NCBI GenBank assembly: GCA_022775045.1
Contig: JALFLB010000006.1
Location: 1-46,483, forward strand
Origin: Agathobacter sp.
Lineage (GTDB): Bacteria > Bacillota > Clostridia > Lachnospirales > Lachnospiraceae
Length of the DNA stretch: 46,483 nt
Direction of reading: 5' to 3'
Below are positions 1-7,061 of this stretch, piece after piece. The position numbers were made by a program, and so were the translations under genes. Numbering within the stretch: the first letter of the stretch is position 1; each line of letters starts with the position of its first letter. The notes below the pieces were generated by a model. The model did no database searches. It was given only the letters and a program-made list of their open reading frames with translations, and had not been told where the DNA came from.

Positions 1-132
1 GCGGAATACCGCGCATGCGGACTGCCAGTAATCGGCTTAAAAGCCGTGATAACAGCGGATAATGTATTCTGGGATGTGGAGATGTTATTTCAGGAATTGC
101 TAAGTGAGCACATGAAAATGCCGAGAAAATAA
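1..132 (+). CDS. C-terminal end of a DUF3783-like protein (partial)
   Basis: An open frame runs from the first base to a TAA at 130-132, giving the last 43 residues of a protein whose start lies outside the window. The tail reads ...LKAVITADNVFWDVE... followed by LFQELLSEH, which resembles the C-terminal pattern of DUF3783 proteins (an AVxT-x-N turn followed by a helix ending in ELxxEH). That family has no established function. The family call rests on a short fragment recognised by eye, so it is tentative; that the frame is coding is likely because a terminator-like hairpin follows. Confidence 0.5.
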   Translation, partial: AEYRACGLPVIGLKAVITADNVFWDVEMLFQELLSEHMKMPRK

Positions 133-162
133 GTTATAAAAAGCAAAAAGCTGTCAAAATGA

Positions 163-197
163 GCATTCACACGTTAAAGTGTGAAAATGTGGTTTTT
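163..197 (+). terminator. Putative intrinsic terminator of the DUF3783-like gene
   Basis: TTCACAC (166-172) and GTGTGAA (179-185) form a perfect 7-bp stem around a six-base loop, and a TTTTT run lies at 193-197. The gap between stem and T run (about 7 bases) is longer than ideal, so this could be a weak terminator. Confidence 0.4.
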
Positions 198-250
198 AAT
201 CTTTTACAAAACGGCTATATGAAATGCACAAAAACTTTACACTGAATTTG

Positions 251-279
251 TTGATTTTGAACAAAATAAGTGCTATACT
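251..279 (+). promoter_or_regulatory. Sigma-A type promoter for the 42-residue ORF
   Basis: TTGATT (251-256), a 17-bp spacer and TATACT (274-279) form a good sigma-A promoter. Transcription would start near 286, giving a leader of about 90 bases before the ORF at 375. The leader holds a short hairpin made by GAAATGA and TCATTTC (around 287-306). Confidence 0.6.
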
Positions 280-374
280 CAAGAAGAAATGAGAAAATCA
301 TTTCATCACAGCTTTATCAAATCAGCATATCTTAATTGATGAAAGTGTAGAAGAGTAAAAGGAGGTGTATCGAT

Positions 375-503
375 ATGTACACAATTGATCCAAGTATGTC
401 CTTTGCTCAGGTAGTTCAGTTTTACAAGGACTATGTAAAGCGGACGAAGAGCTGTGGACGTAAACCGGTATCCTTCCTGCGTTTCATAACAGGCAGATAC
501 TAA
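375..503 (+). CDS. Small basic peptide of 42 residues, function unknown
   Basis: ATG at 375 is preceded by an excellent ribosome binding site (AAAGGAGGTG, about 358-367) and the frame stops with TAA at 501-503. The 42-residue product is basic (several Lys and Arg in the second half), has one cysteine (in TKSCGRK), no signal peptide and no membrane segment; an N-terminal SFAQVVQFYKDYV stretch could be an amphipathic helix. It sits between its own promoter (251-279) and a long terminator-like hairpin (501-562), so it appears to be a self-contained transcription unit rather than a leader of the sugar operon downstream. I do not recognise the family. The combination of promoter, ribosome binding site and terminator is the argument that it is real. 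Confidence 0.65.
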   Translation: MYTIDPSMSFAQVVQFYKDYVKRTKSCGRKPVSFLRFITGRY

Positions 504-562
504 TAAGTCGGATGATCCGAGCTGGTAGCGAAGATGCTGCCGGAGATCACCCGGCTTATTTA
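501..562 (+). terminator. Long hairpin / terminator after the 42-residue ORF
   Basis: AATAAGTCGG at the left and CCGGCTTATT at the right pair over 10 bp with one G-U; inside them ATGATC/GATCAC and CTGGTAGC/GCTGCCGG also pair, closing on a GAAGAT loop. The result is an interrupted stem of more than 20 bp overlapping the stop codon, followed by the T-rich TTATTTACTTG. It is larger than a typical terminator, so a structured RNA role is possible. Confidence 0.55.
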
Positions 563-699
563 CTTGAATGACTTTCGGGCAGGAAGGCTGCGGACTCCTG
601 CCTGAATTTTTTGACTATTTTACAGAAACTATATTTTGTCACATCTGCACAAAAATCACTTGTAAAAATTGGGATTGTATACGAAAACAGAAAAAAGTC

Positions 700-729
700 T
701 TGCAGAATAGGGAGAAACTATTATATACT
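700..729 (+). promoter_or_regulatory. Promoter of the sugar ABC operon
   Basis: TTGCAG (700-705), an 18-bp spacer and TATACT (724-729). The predicted start near 736 falls at the left edge of the palindrome at 739-774, the usual geometry for a repressor that blocks open-complex formation or early elongation. Confidence 0.6.
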
Positions 730-738
730 CACATTACC

Positions 739-774
739 GAAAACATTACCGAGAACGTTCTCGGAAACGTTTTC
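739..774 (+). promoter_or_regulatory. 36-bp palindromic operator, probable LacI-family site
   Basis: The core CCGAGAACGTTCTCGG (749-764) is a perfect 16-bp palindrome, and flanking GAAAAC (739-744) and GTTTTC (769-774) extend the same dyad to 36 bp with only two mismatched base pairs. A central AACGTT and outer AAACGTTTT-type half-sites are typical of LacI/GalR operators. The obvious candidate regulator is the LacI-type protein at 4093-5094. The right part (GGAAACGTTTTC) also looks like a partial CcpA cre site. Confidence 0.7.
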
Positions 775-805
775 AAAAACGAGGATCTTTTTAGGAGGAA
801 GAAAA

Positions 806-2203
806 ATGAAAAAGAAATTAGTATCTGTATTATTAGTTTCCGCAATGGCAGCAAGCATGCTTGTTGGATGTGGCGGAGGAGATGGTGCAGCAAGCACTCA
901 GAAGGGTGGAGATGCTTCTAACAAGACAGAGGCAACCGGTTCTGTATATCTGTTGAACTTCAAGCCTGAGACAGATGAGGCATGGAAGAATCTTGCACAG
1001 ACCTACACCGATCAGACTGGCGTTGATGTGACCGTACTTACCGCAGCAGATGGACAGTACAGCACAACCTTACAGTCAGAGATGGCTAAGTCTGAGGCAC
1101 CAACAATCTTTACAATTGGTAATACAACAGCAGCTCAGACATGGAATGATTACACACTTGACTTAAAAGACAGTGCACTTTATGAGCACCTTACTGACAA
1201 GTCACTTTCTATTACATATGACAACAAGATTGCCGGTGTTGCAAACTGTTATGAGTGCTACGGAATCATTTACAACAAGACAATTCTTGAGGGATATTGT
1301 GGATTAGATGGTGCTGTTGTATCTTCTGTAGATGAAATTAACAGCTTTGATACTTTAAACAAGGTTGCAACTGATATCAACTCTCGTGTAGATGAAATCA
1401 ACGATGCACTTGGAACTCACTTGACAGAGGCATTTGCTTCCGCAGGTCTGGATGATGGATCTTCATGGAGATTCTCAGGACACCTTGCTTGTCTGCCATT
1501 GTACTATGAGTTCAAGGATGACGGATGCGATCTTATCGCTGGTGAGGGTGAGATTGATGGAACATACTTAGATCAGTTCAAGAACGTTTGGGATATGTAT
1601 GTAAATACTTCAGCAGCAGATCCTAAGACATTAAACTCTGGTGCATTAAATGCAGAGGCTGAGCTTGGAATGGGCGAGGCAGTATTTTATCAGAATGGTG
1701 ACTGGGAGTTCTCAGCACTGACCAATCCGGACAACGGTTACGAAGTAACAGCAGATGATTTATCTATGATGCCAATCTACTTTGGTGTTGACGATGCTAA
1801 TCAGGGACTTTGCGTAGGTACAGAGAACTATTGGGCAGTTAACTGCAAGGCTCCACAGGAAGATATCGATGCTACACTTGCTTTCTTAGAGTGGGTAATC
1901 ACTTCTGACGAGGGACGTGACGCTATTACAAACCAGATGGGACTTACTGCTCCATTTGATACCTTCACAGGTGACTATGAGACAGCAAACGCATTTGCAC
2001 AGGCTGGAAACGCTCTTATGACATCCGGAAAGACTTCTGTAGCATGGAGTTTCAACGCTACTCCAAACGTAGATGACTGGAGAGCAGATGTTGTTTCTGC
2101 ATTGACTGCATACACAGACGGATCCGGAGACTGGGATGGTGTTAAGACTGCATTCGTTGATGGATGGGCTGATCAGTGGAAACTGGCTCATGCAGAGGAG
2201 TAA
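806..2203 (+). CDS. Sugar ABC transporter substrate-binding lipoprotein
   Basis: A 465-residue extracellular solute-binding protein for carbohydrate uptake, likely CUT1 family, delivering a sugar or oligosaccharide to the two permeases downstream. Residues 1-22 form a lipoprotein signal peptide (MKKKLVSVLL...) ending in the lipobox LVGC, so Cys22 would be lipidated; a Gly/Ser/Thr-rich linker follows. The body has the size and pattern of family-1 binding proteins, with the AIF-like stretch EAVFYQNGDWEF in the centre. The ATG at 806 is chosen over upstream in-frame codons because TAGGAGGAAG (792-801) is spaced correctly and the signal peptide starts there. Transcription would come from the promoter at 700-729 under the 739-774 operator. 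No ATPase gene is nearby, so a shared MsmX/MsmK-type ATPase encoded elsewhere is expected. The exact sugar cannot be told. Confidence 0.9.
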   Translation: MKKKLVSVLLVSAMAASMLVGCGGGDGAASTQKGGDASNKTEATGSVYLLNFKPETDEAWKNLAQTYTDQTGVDVTVLTAADGQYSTTLQSEMAKSEAPTIFTIGNTTAAQTWNDYTLDLKDSALYEHLTDKSLSITYDNKIAGVANCYECYGIIYNKTILEGYCGLDGAVVSSVDEINSFDTLNKVATDINSRVDEINDALGTHLTEAFASAGLDDGSSWRFSGHLACLPLYYEFKDDGCDLIAGEGEIDGTYLDQFKNVWDMYVNTSAADPKTLNSGALNAEAELGMGEAVFYQNGDWEFSALTNPDNGYEVTADDLSMMPIYFGVDDANQGLCVGTENYWAVNCKAPQEDIDATLAFLEWVITSDEGRDAITNQMGLTAPFDTFTGDYETANAFAQAGNALMTSGKTSVAWSFNATPNVDDWRADVVSALTAYTDGSGDWDGVKTAFVDGWADQWKLAHAEE

Positions 2204-2236
2204 TTGCAGACGCAGATTGAATAATTAGTAGTATAA

Positions 2237-2269
2237 GGGGGTAAGTGGATGTCCGCTTACCCCTTTTTT
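2237..2269 (+). terminator. Intercistronic terminator between binding protein and permease
   Basis: GGGGTAAGTGGA (2238-2249) pairs with TCCGCTTACCCC (2252-2263) over 12 bp with one G-U, followed by TTTTTT (2264-2269). Placed directly after the binding-protein gene it would let only part of transcription reach the permeases, giving the usual excess of binding protein. Confidence 0.8.
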
Positions 2270-2300
2270 GAGAGATGAAAAGCGAAAGGAATCATTCATT

Positions 2301-3158
2301 ATGGAAAAAGCAATGAAAAAATATTCCCCGATATTCTTGCTTCCGACAATGATCGCATTTACCATTGGATTTATTGTTCCGTTTGTTTATGGAATTTTCT
2401 TATCATTCTGTAAGTTCACAACGGTAACCGATTGGAAGTGGGTGGGACTGCAAAATTACACAAAGATTTTTTATGTAAACGGAAAGCTCGACACAACATT
2501 TTTACATTCGCTATGGTACACGGCATTATTCACATTAGTATCAGTGTTGATCATCAACATTGTCTCTTTTGTGATTGCAATGCTTCTGACGAAGGGAATC
2601 AAGGGAACCAATTTGTTCCGTACCGTATTCTTTATGCCGAACCTTATCGGTGGAATTGTATTAAGTTACATCTGGTTGATGATCTTCAACAGTGTACTTT
2701 CCAATTTCTCTAAGACAATTGTATCCACACAGTGGTATGCATTCTGGGGCTTGATTGCAGTTGTCTGCTGGCAGCAGATTGGTTACATGATGATTATCTA
2801 TGTGGCAGGAATTCAGAACATTCCGGGCGAATTAATTGAAGCGGCAAAGATTGATGGTGCCAATTCATGGCAGCTGCTTCGTCATGTAACGCTTCCAATG
2901 TTGATGCCGACAATTACAATTTGTACATTCCTCACATTGACCAATGGATTTAAGCTGTTTGACCAGAACCTGGCGCTGACCGGAGGTAACCCGGGTAAGA
3001 TGTCACAGTTACTGGCATTGAATATTTATGATACGATGTACGGTACAACCGGATGGCAGGGCGTAGGTCAGGCTAAGGCGGTTATCTTCTTTATTCTGGT
3101 TGCATTGATTGCAGTTGTTCAGAATAAGTTGACTACAAGCAAGGAGGTTGAGAACTAA
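2301..3158 (+). CDS. Sugar ABC transporter permease (MalF/UgpA type)
   Basis: A 285-residue integral membrane subunit of the importer, with about six hydrophobic segments (first at roughly residues 12-35). The cytoplasmic EAA loop that contacts the ATPase is visible near residues 180-200 (EAAKIDGANSWQLLRHVTLP). The ATG at 2301 has AAAGGA ten bases upstream; an earlier in-frame start at 2268 would lie inside the terminator T run and is unlikely. The stop codon overlaps the ATG of the next gene by one base (TAATG), showing translational coupling with the second permease. Confidence 0.92.
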   Translation: MEKAMKKYSPIFLLPTMIAFTIGFIVPFVYGIFLSFCKFTTVTDWKWVGLQNYTKIFYVNGKLDTTFLHSLWYTALFTLVSVLIINIVSFVIAMLLTKGIKGTNLFRTVFFMPNLIGGIVLSYIWLMIFNSVLSNFSKTIVSTQWYAFWGLIAVVCWQQIGYMMIIYVAGIQNIPGELIEAAKIDGANSWQLLRHVTLPMLMPTITICTFLTLTNGFKLFDQNLALTGGNPGKMSQLLALNIYDTMYGTTGWQGVGQAKAVIFFILVALIAVVQNKLTTSKEVEN

Positions 3159-4063
3159 TGGCAAAGAAGGATGATAATGTAAGCACCGTAAGACGTGCAA
3201 AGCACGGTTGGGTGCTCACGGTATTTTTTTCAATCTTAAGTGTATTGTGGATTTCACCGATTCTGGTTGTTTTACTGAACTCCTTTAAGAGGAAGGCATA
3301 TATTTTTACACATCCATTTAGCCCGAGCGCAGTTTCTCTGTCGGAAGGCTGGGATAAGTTTGTGGACGGAATCCACAGAGCTATGTGCGGATGGTTGAAT
3401 TATTCCAATGGTCTGCGAAAGACCAATTTCTGGTCCTGCTTTGGTAATTCCTTGTTTATTACGGTTGGAGCGGTTTTGGCAATTGTCATCTGTTGCTCGA
3501 TGTGTGCATGGTATATTACCAGAGTACATACCAAAGTGACAAAGGCAATTTATGTATTGTGCCTTTTCTCTATGATTGTACCATTCCAGATGGTAATGTT
3601 TACCTTGTCTAAGTTCGCAAACATTCTTCATCTGTCAAATCCGGTTGGTATTATTGTGGTATATCTTGGATTTGGCGCAGGACTTTCGGTATTTATGTTT
3701 ACCGGCTTTGTCAAGGGAATTTCTCTTGAGATTGAAGAGGCAGCAATGATTGACGGCTGTACGCCGCTGCAGACGTTCTTTCGGGTTGTATTCCCTATTT
3801 TAAAGCCAACTGCTGTTACGGTTGCAATCCTTCAGGCAATGTGGGTTTGGAATGATTATCTCTTACCTGCTCTTGTATTAAATGTAAATAAATACAAGAC
3901 TATTCCAATTGCGGTACAGTATTTGAAGCAGAGTCATGGACAGATTGACTGGGGTGCAATGATGGCAGTGCTTGTGCTTGCTATTATGCCGATTATTATC
4001 TTCTATGTCATTTGTCAGAAATATATCATTGAAGGTGTACTTGCGGGTGCAGTAAAAGGTTGA
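3158..4063 (+). CDS. Sugar ABC transporter permease (MalG/UgpE type)
   Basis: A 301-residue second membrane subunit that would pair with the product of 2301-3158. The N-terminal hydrophobic segment (about residues 18-40) and four or five further segments fit the MalG class. The EAA loop is at about residues 194-213 (EEAAMIDGCTPLQTFFRV), followed by the FPILKP turn typical of MalG-like proteins. A GGAGG lies just upstream of the overlapping start at 3158. With the binding protein and partner permease it forms the membrane-embedded importer. Confidence 0.92.
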   Translation: MAKKDDNVSTVRRAKHGWVLTVFFSILSVLWISPILVVLLNSFKRKAYIFTHPFSPSAVSLSEGWDKFVDGIHRAMCGWLNYSNGLRKTNFWSCFGNSLFITVGAVLAIVICCSMCAWYITRVHTKVTKAIYVLCLFSMIVPFQMVMFTLSKFANILHLSNPVGIIVVYLGFGAGLSVFMFTGFVKGISLEIEEAAMIDGCTPLQTFFRVVFPILKPTAVTVAILQAMWVWNDYLLPALVLNVNKYKTIPIAVQYLKQSHGQIDWGAMMAVLVLAIMPIIIFYVICQKYIIEGVLAGAVKG

Positions 4064-4092
4064 TATATTTGGCATAAGTGAGGGATAGAGGG

Positions 4093-5094
4093 ATGACGAT
4101 TGTTGATATAGCAAAGGAAGCGGGATATTCTGTCAGTACGGTTTCAAGAGTATTGAACGGACGGCGGGATGTCAGTCCGGAAGCGAAAGAAAAGATTATG
4201 GCGATTGTGGATGCCCATCAGTTTGTGCCGAACAAAAATGCAAAGCATTTAAAGCAGACGGTCAGCAAAAGTATATTGATTCTGGTAAAGGGTATATCAA
4301 ATATGCTTTTTGCCAATGTGATCGAGGCACTGCAGATGATACTTGAAGCTTCGGATTATTCACTTCGGGTTCATTATCTGGATGAGGATGCGAATGAGGT
4401 ACGGGAAGCAATTCAAATGTGCAGGGAGCATCGGCCGATGGGGATATTGTTCCTTGGAGGTTATGCACAGAATTTTCTGGAAGCGTTCGATGCGGTCAGT
4501 GTACCATGTGTTCTTGTAACAGATCGGGGGGATGAACTCGGTTTCGACAATTTATCATCAGTTTCTACGGATGATGTGGCGGCTGCTGAAAAGGCGGTTG
4601 ATTACCTGTTTGCGCATGGTCATCGACACATTGGTGTGATTGGTGGTGACATGGGGATGTCTTCACCAAGTTTACGCCGTAAAAAAGGAATTTTGAAAAG
4701 TTTTGCAAAGAATGGAGAGGCGTTTGACGAACGCTATTATGCAACGGCGCGTTTCTCGTATGATAGTTCCTATCGGGCCATGCAGCAGCTCCTTTCGCAG
4801 AATCTGCCGATTACGGCAGTCTTTGCGATGAGTGATGTGATGGCAATCGGTGCGATGAGGGCCATTTTTGACGCGGGGCTGCGTGTTCCGGAAGATATTT
4901 CTATCATGGGTTTTGATGGAACACTCCTGGCAGATTATTACAATCCTAAGATTGTGACGATTCGTCAGGGTTATGAGGAAATCGCAAGGCGGAGTGTGGA
5001 GATTCTTCTTAGTATGATTGATCTGAATAAACAGGCGGTGCACGAATTGATTCCATTCGCTTTAAAAAATACGGAAAGTGTTATACAGCTTTAG
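4093..5094 (+). CDS. LacI-family transcriptional regulator
   Basis: A 333-residue repressor with an N-terminal LacI helix-turn-helix (residues 1-25, TIVDIAKEAGYSVSTVSRVL, the hallmark of the family), hinge helix near residues 45-60 and a periplasmic-binding-protein-like effector domain up to the C terminus. The ATG at 4093 is preferred to a GTG at 4078 because the HTH normally begins one or two residues after Met and a GAGGGA lies 7 bases upstream. It is the last gene of the sugar operon and therefore the natural candidate to bind the 739-774 palindrome and to control its own operon in response to the transported sugar; this link is inferred from position. Confidence 0.9.
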   Translation: MTIVDIAKEAGYSVSTVSRVLNGRRDVSPEAKEKIMAIVDAHQFVPNKNAKHLKQTVSKSILILVKGISNMLFANVIEALQMILEASDYSLRVHYLDEDANEVREAIQMCREHRPMGILFLGGYAQNFLEAFDAVSVPCVLVTDRGDELGFDNLSSVSTDDVAAAEKAVDYLFAHGHRHIGVIGGDMGMSSPSLRRKKGILKSFAKNGEAFDERYYATARFSYDSSYRAMQQLLSQNLPITAVFAMSDVMAIGAMRAIFDAGLRVPEDISIMGFDGTLLADYYNPKIVTIRQGYEEIARRSVEILLSMIDLNKQAVHELIPFALKNTESVIQL

Positions 5095-5115
5095 AAAACT
5101 GAGGGTTATTAGATG

Positions 5116-5152
5116 CCCGGAGGTCTGTCATTGACAGACTTCCGGGTTTTTG
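5116..5152 (+). terminator. Terminator of the sugar operon
   Basis: CCCGGAGGTCTGTCA (5116-5130) and TGACAGACTTCCGGG (5132-5146) are complementary with one G-U, giving a very stable stem, followed by TTTTTGT. Confidence 0.85.
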
Positions 5153-5222
5153 TATTCTCTAAGTGTAAAAGCATAAAAACTGGGAATCCTAGAGAAAAAA
5201 GAGTTCGGGGGGAAAAAGAGCA

Positions 5223-6083
5223 ATGATTTCGCTGGTTGTCGGTTGCGTGATAGCGTATATAGTCAATATTCTAATGTCATTCTACGAGAGACATTTGATG
5301 GTATTGAAACGCTGGAAACGTGCGTTTTGTATGAGCTTGGCATTTTTGACTCTGATACTTGTGGGAGTGATTTTGTGGAAGCTCATTTTCCCGCAGCTTG
5401 CGGCTTGCGTAGCGATTGTCTGTGAACGTTTTCCGGATGGTCTGGATCGGCTATATGGCTGGCTGGAGGGGCGGATACACATTGAAAAAATACTTTCAAA
5501 GCTGGGTTCCCTTTTATTGACATTGGTATTGGGAATTGTTTTTTCCATCTATATCCTGGCACGTAAGGAGCAGTTGCAAGACGATTTCTGCCGTGTTGGA
5601 GAGCGTTTTTTGAAGCAGACGGCACGGATTAGAATCGGGCATTTGCTTGTTGTATTGAATCGGGCATTTCATAGTTTTATTGTTGGACAGTGTGTAGAGG
5701 CGGTGATTCTTGGCGTGCTGTGCGTCGTCGGTATGTGGATTTTTCAGTTCCCTTATGCGCTGATGATCGGATGCCTTATGGGAGCAACAGCGCTGATTCC
5801 TGTGGCAGGGGCATACATCGGAGCCGGTGTGGGTGTGGTTATGATTTTGACGGATTCACCGGGAAAAGCGCTGTTGTTTTTGATCTTTATCACGGTGCTG
5901 CAGCAGATTGAAGGAAATTTCATCTATCCACGCGTGGTAGGGAGTACAATCGGACTTCCGGGAATATGGGTATTTGCTGCAGTGGTTGTGGGAGGCAGTG
6001 TGTTTGGAATTATAGGGATGTTTCTTGCGGTGCCGCTGACCGCAGCAGCATATCAGCTGTTAAAAGAAGCAGTTGATGCTTGA
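5223..6083 (+). CDS. Short AI-2E/PerM-family membrane protein
   Basis: A 286-residue polytopic membrane protein of the AI-2E transporter (PF01594, YhhT/PerM) family. The C-terminal half has the family signature: the LIGCLMGATALIPVAGAYIGAG-like loop near residues 180-205, QQIEGNFIYPRVVG near 220-235 (family pattern QxxEgnfiyPrv) and a final GxxGmFLAVPLTA segment. It begins with ISLVVGCVIAYIVNILMSF, which in full-length relatives is the second hydrophobic stretch, so the usual first 40-60 residues are absent, and the region between residues 60 and 110 is also short; relatives are commonly 350-400 residues. GGGGGGA 8-9 bases before the ATG supports the start. It may be a working short form or a trimmed, decaying gene. 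Substrate unknown. Confidence 0.8.
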   Translation: MISLVVGCVIAYIVNILMSFYERHLMVLKRWKRAFCMSLAFLTLILVGVILWKLIFPQLAACVAIVCERFPDGLDRLYGWLEGRIHIEKILSKLGSLLLTLVLGIVFSIYILARKEQLQDDFCRVGERFLKQTARIRIGHLLVVLNRAFHSFIVGQCVEAVILGVLCVVGMWIFQFPYALMIGCLMGATALIPVAGAYIGAGVGVVMILTDSPGKALLFLIFITVLQQIEGNFIYPRVVGSTIGLPGIWVFAAVVVGGSVFGIIGMFLAVPLTAAAYQLLKEAVDA

Positions 6084-6107
6084 AACTGGTTGGGAGCATG
6101 GTATACT
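6080..6107 (+). promoter_or_regulatory. Promoter of the patatin-like gene
   Basis: TTGAAA (6080-6085), 16-bp spacer, TATACT (6102-6107). It overlaps the end of the preceding gene and lies 25 bases before the chosen ATG. Confidence 0.55.
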
Positions 6108-6131
6108 AAAGTTACAGAAAGGAAGAGCAGA

Positions 6132-6977
6132 ATGAAAACAGGATTGGTTATGGAAGGCGGCGCTATGCGCGGCATGTTCACCGCCGGTGTCACAGATGTG
6201 ATGATGGAACATAAGATAACTTTTGACGGGGCCATTGGTGTATCTGCGGGTGCAGTGTTTGGCTGCAATTTTAAATCAATGCAGCCGGGGCGTGTCATCC
6301 GATACAATGCTGCGTACTGCAGCAGTCCGCACTATGCAGGACTGCATTTGTTGTTTAAGACCGGAGATCTTTTCGGGGAGCAGTTGTGCTATCACGATAT
6401 TCCGGATCATCTGGATCCTTTTGATTTTGAGGAATATAAGAATAATCCGATGGAATTCTATGTCGTGGCAACCGATGTCAACACTGGAGGACCGGTATAT
6501 AAACGAATTGATGTGTGTGATGCGAAAGGCTTAAAGTGGATGCAGGCATCCGCTTCGCTTCCAATCGTTTCGAAGATTGTTCAGGTGGATGGTTATGAAT
6601 TGCTGGACGGCGGGATTGCAGATTCGGTTCCGGTCAAGTTTATGGAGGAACATGGATATGATTGTAACGTTGTCATCTTGACCAGACCCCTTGATTATGT
6701 AAAACATAAGAACCAGATGATGCCTTTGGCAAAAGTTGTGCTGCGCAAATATCCGAAGATGATTGATGCAATGGAGCACCGCCATGAGATTTATAATGAG
6801 AACATTGCATATATCCGGGAGCAGGAGGCTGCGGGAAATCTTTTTGTTATCCGTCCCCCAAAGGCAATTGAAGTTAATCCGGTGGAGCGTAACCGCCAGA
6901 GATTGCTTGATGCGTACCGCATGGGAAGAGAAACCATGAAGAAGGAATTGCGCAAATTACAGGAGTTTATAAATTGA
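6132..6977 (+). CDS. Patatin-like phospholipase
   Basis: A 281-residue cytoplasmic serine hydrolase of the bacterial patatin (RssA/YjjU-like) family, expected to deacylate phospholipids or other lipid esters with a Ser-Asp dyad. All three landmarks are visible: the oxyanion-hole loop GGAMRG near residues 8-13, the nucleophile elbow GVSAG around residue 37-41, and the catalytic Asp in LLDGGIADSVP near residue 157. The ATG at 6132 fits the family start (MKTGLVMEGG) and has AAAGGAAG upstream; the frame is open further upstream to 6090 but without homology. It has its own promoter. Length matches the family (about 280). Confidence 0.9.
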   Translation: MKTGLVMEGGAMRGMFTAGVTDVMMEHKITFDGAIGVSAGAVFGCNFKSMQPGRVIRYNAAYCSSPHYAGLHLLFKTGDLFGEQLCYHDIPDHLDPFDFEEYKNNPMEFYVVATDVNTGGPVYKRIDVCDAKGLKWMQASASLPIVSKIVQVDGYELLDGGIADSVPVKFMEEHGYDCNVVILTRPLDYVKHKNQMMPLAKVVLRKYPKMIDAMEHRHEIYNENIAYIREQEAAGNLFVIRPPKAIEVNPVERNRQRLLDAYRMGRETMKKELRKLQEFIN

Positions 6978-7002
6978 TTTAGAAGAGACGAATCGCTATT
7001 GT
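6974..7002 (+). promoter_or_regulatory. Promoter of the 7062 gene
   Basis: TTGATT (6974-6979), 17-bp spacer, TATTGT (6997-7002); the -35 overlaps the stop codon of the phospholipase gene. Confidence 0.5.
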
Positions 7003-7061
7003 AAAATGGAAAAATTTTCGATAAAATATACGAAAGAGGAAGTGAAATGAAGGAGGGTTCT

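Noticed and set aside
568-921. 117-codon plus-strand frame before and over the sugar-binding gene
   Set aside because: It runs through the promoter and operator and then overlaps the signal peptide of the real gene in another frame, has no ribosome binding site and a composition unlike any protein family.
1886-2191. Minus-strand 101-codon frame in the sugar-binding protein gene
   Set aside because: Antisense shadow with Cys/Ser-rich composition and no start signals, like the many other minus-strand frames inside strong plus-strand genes.
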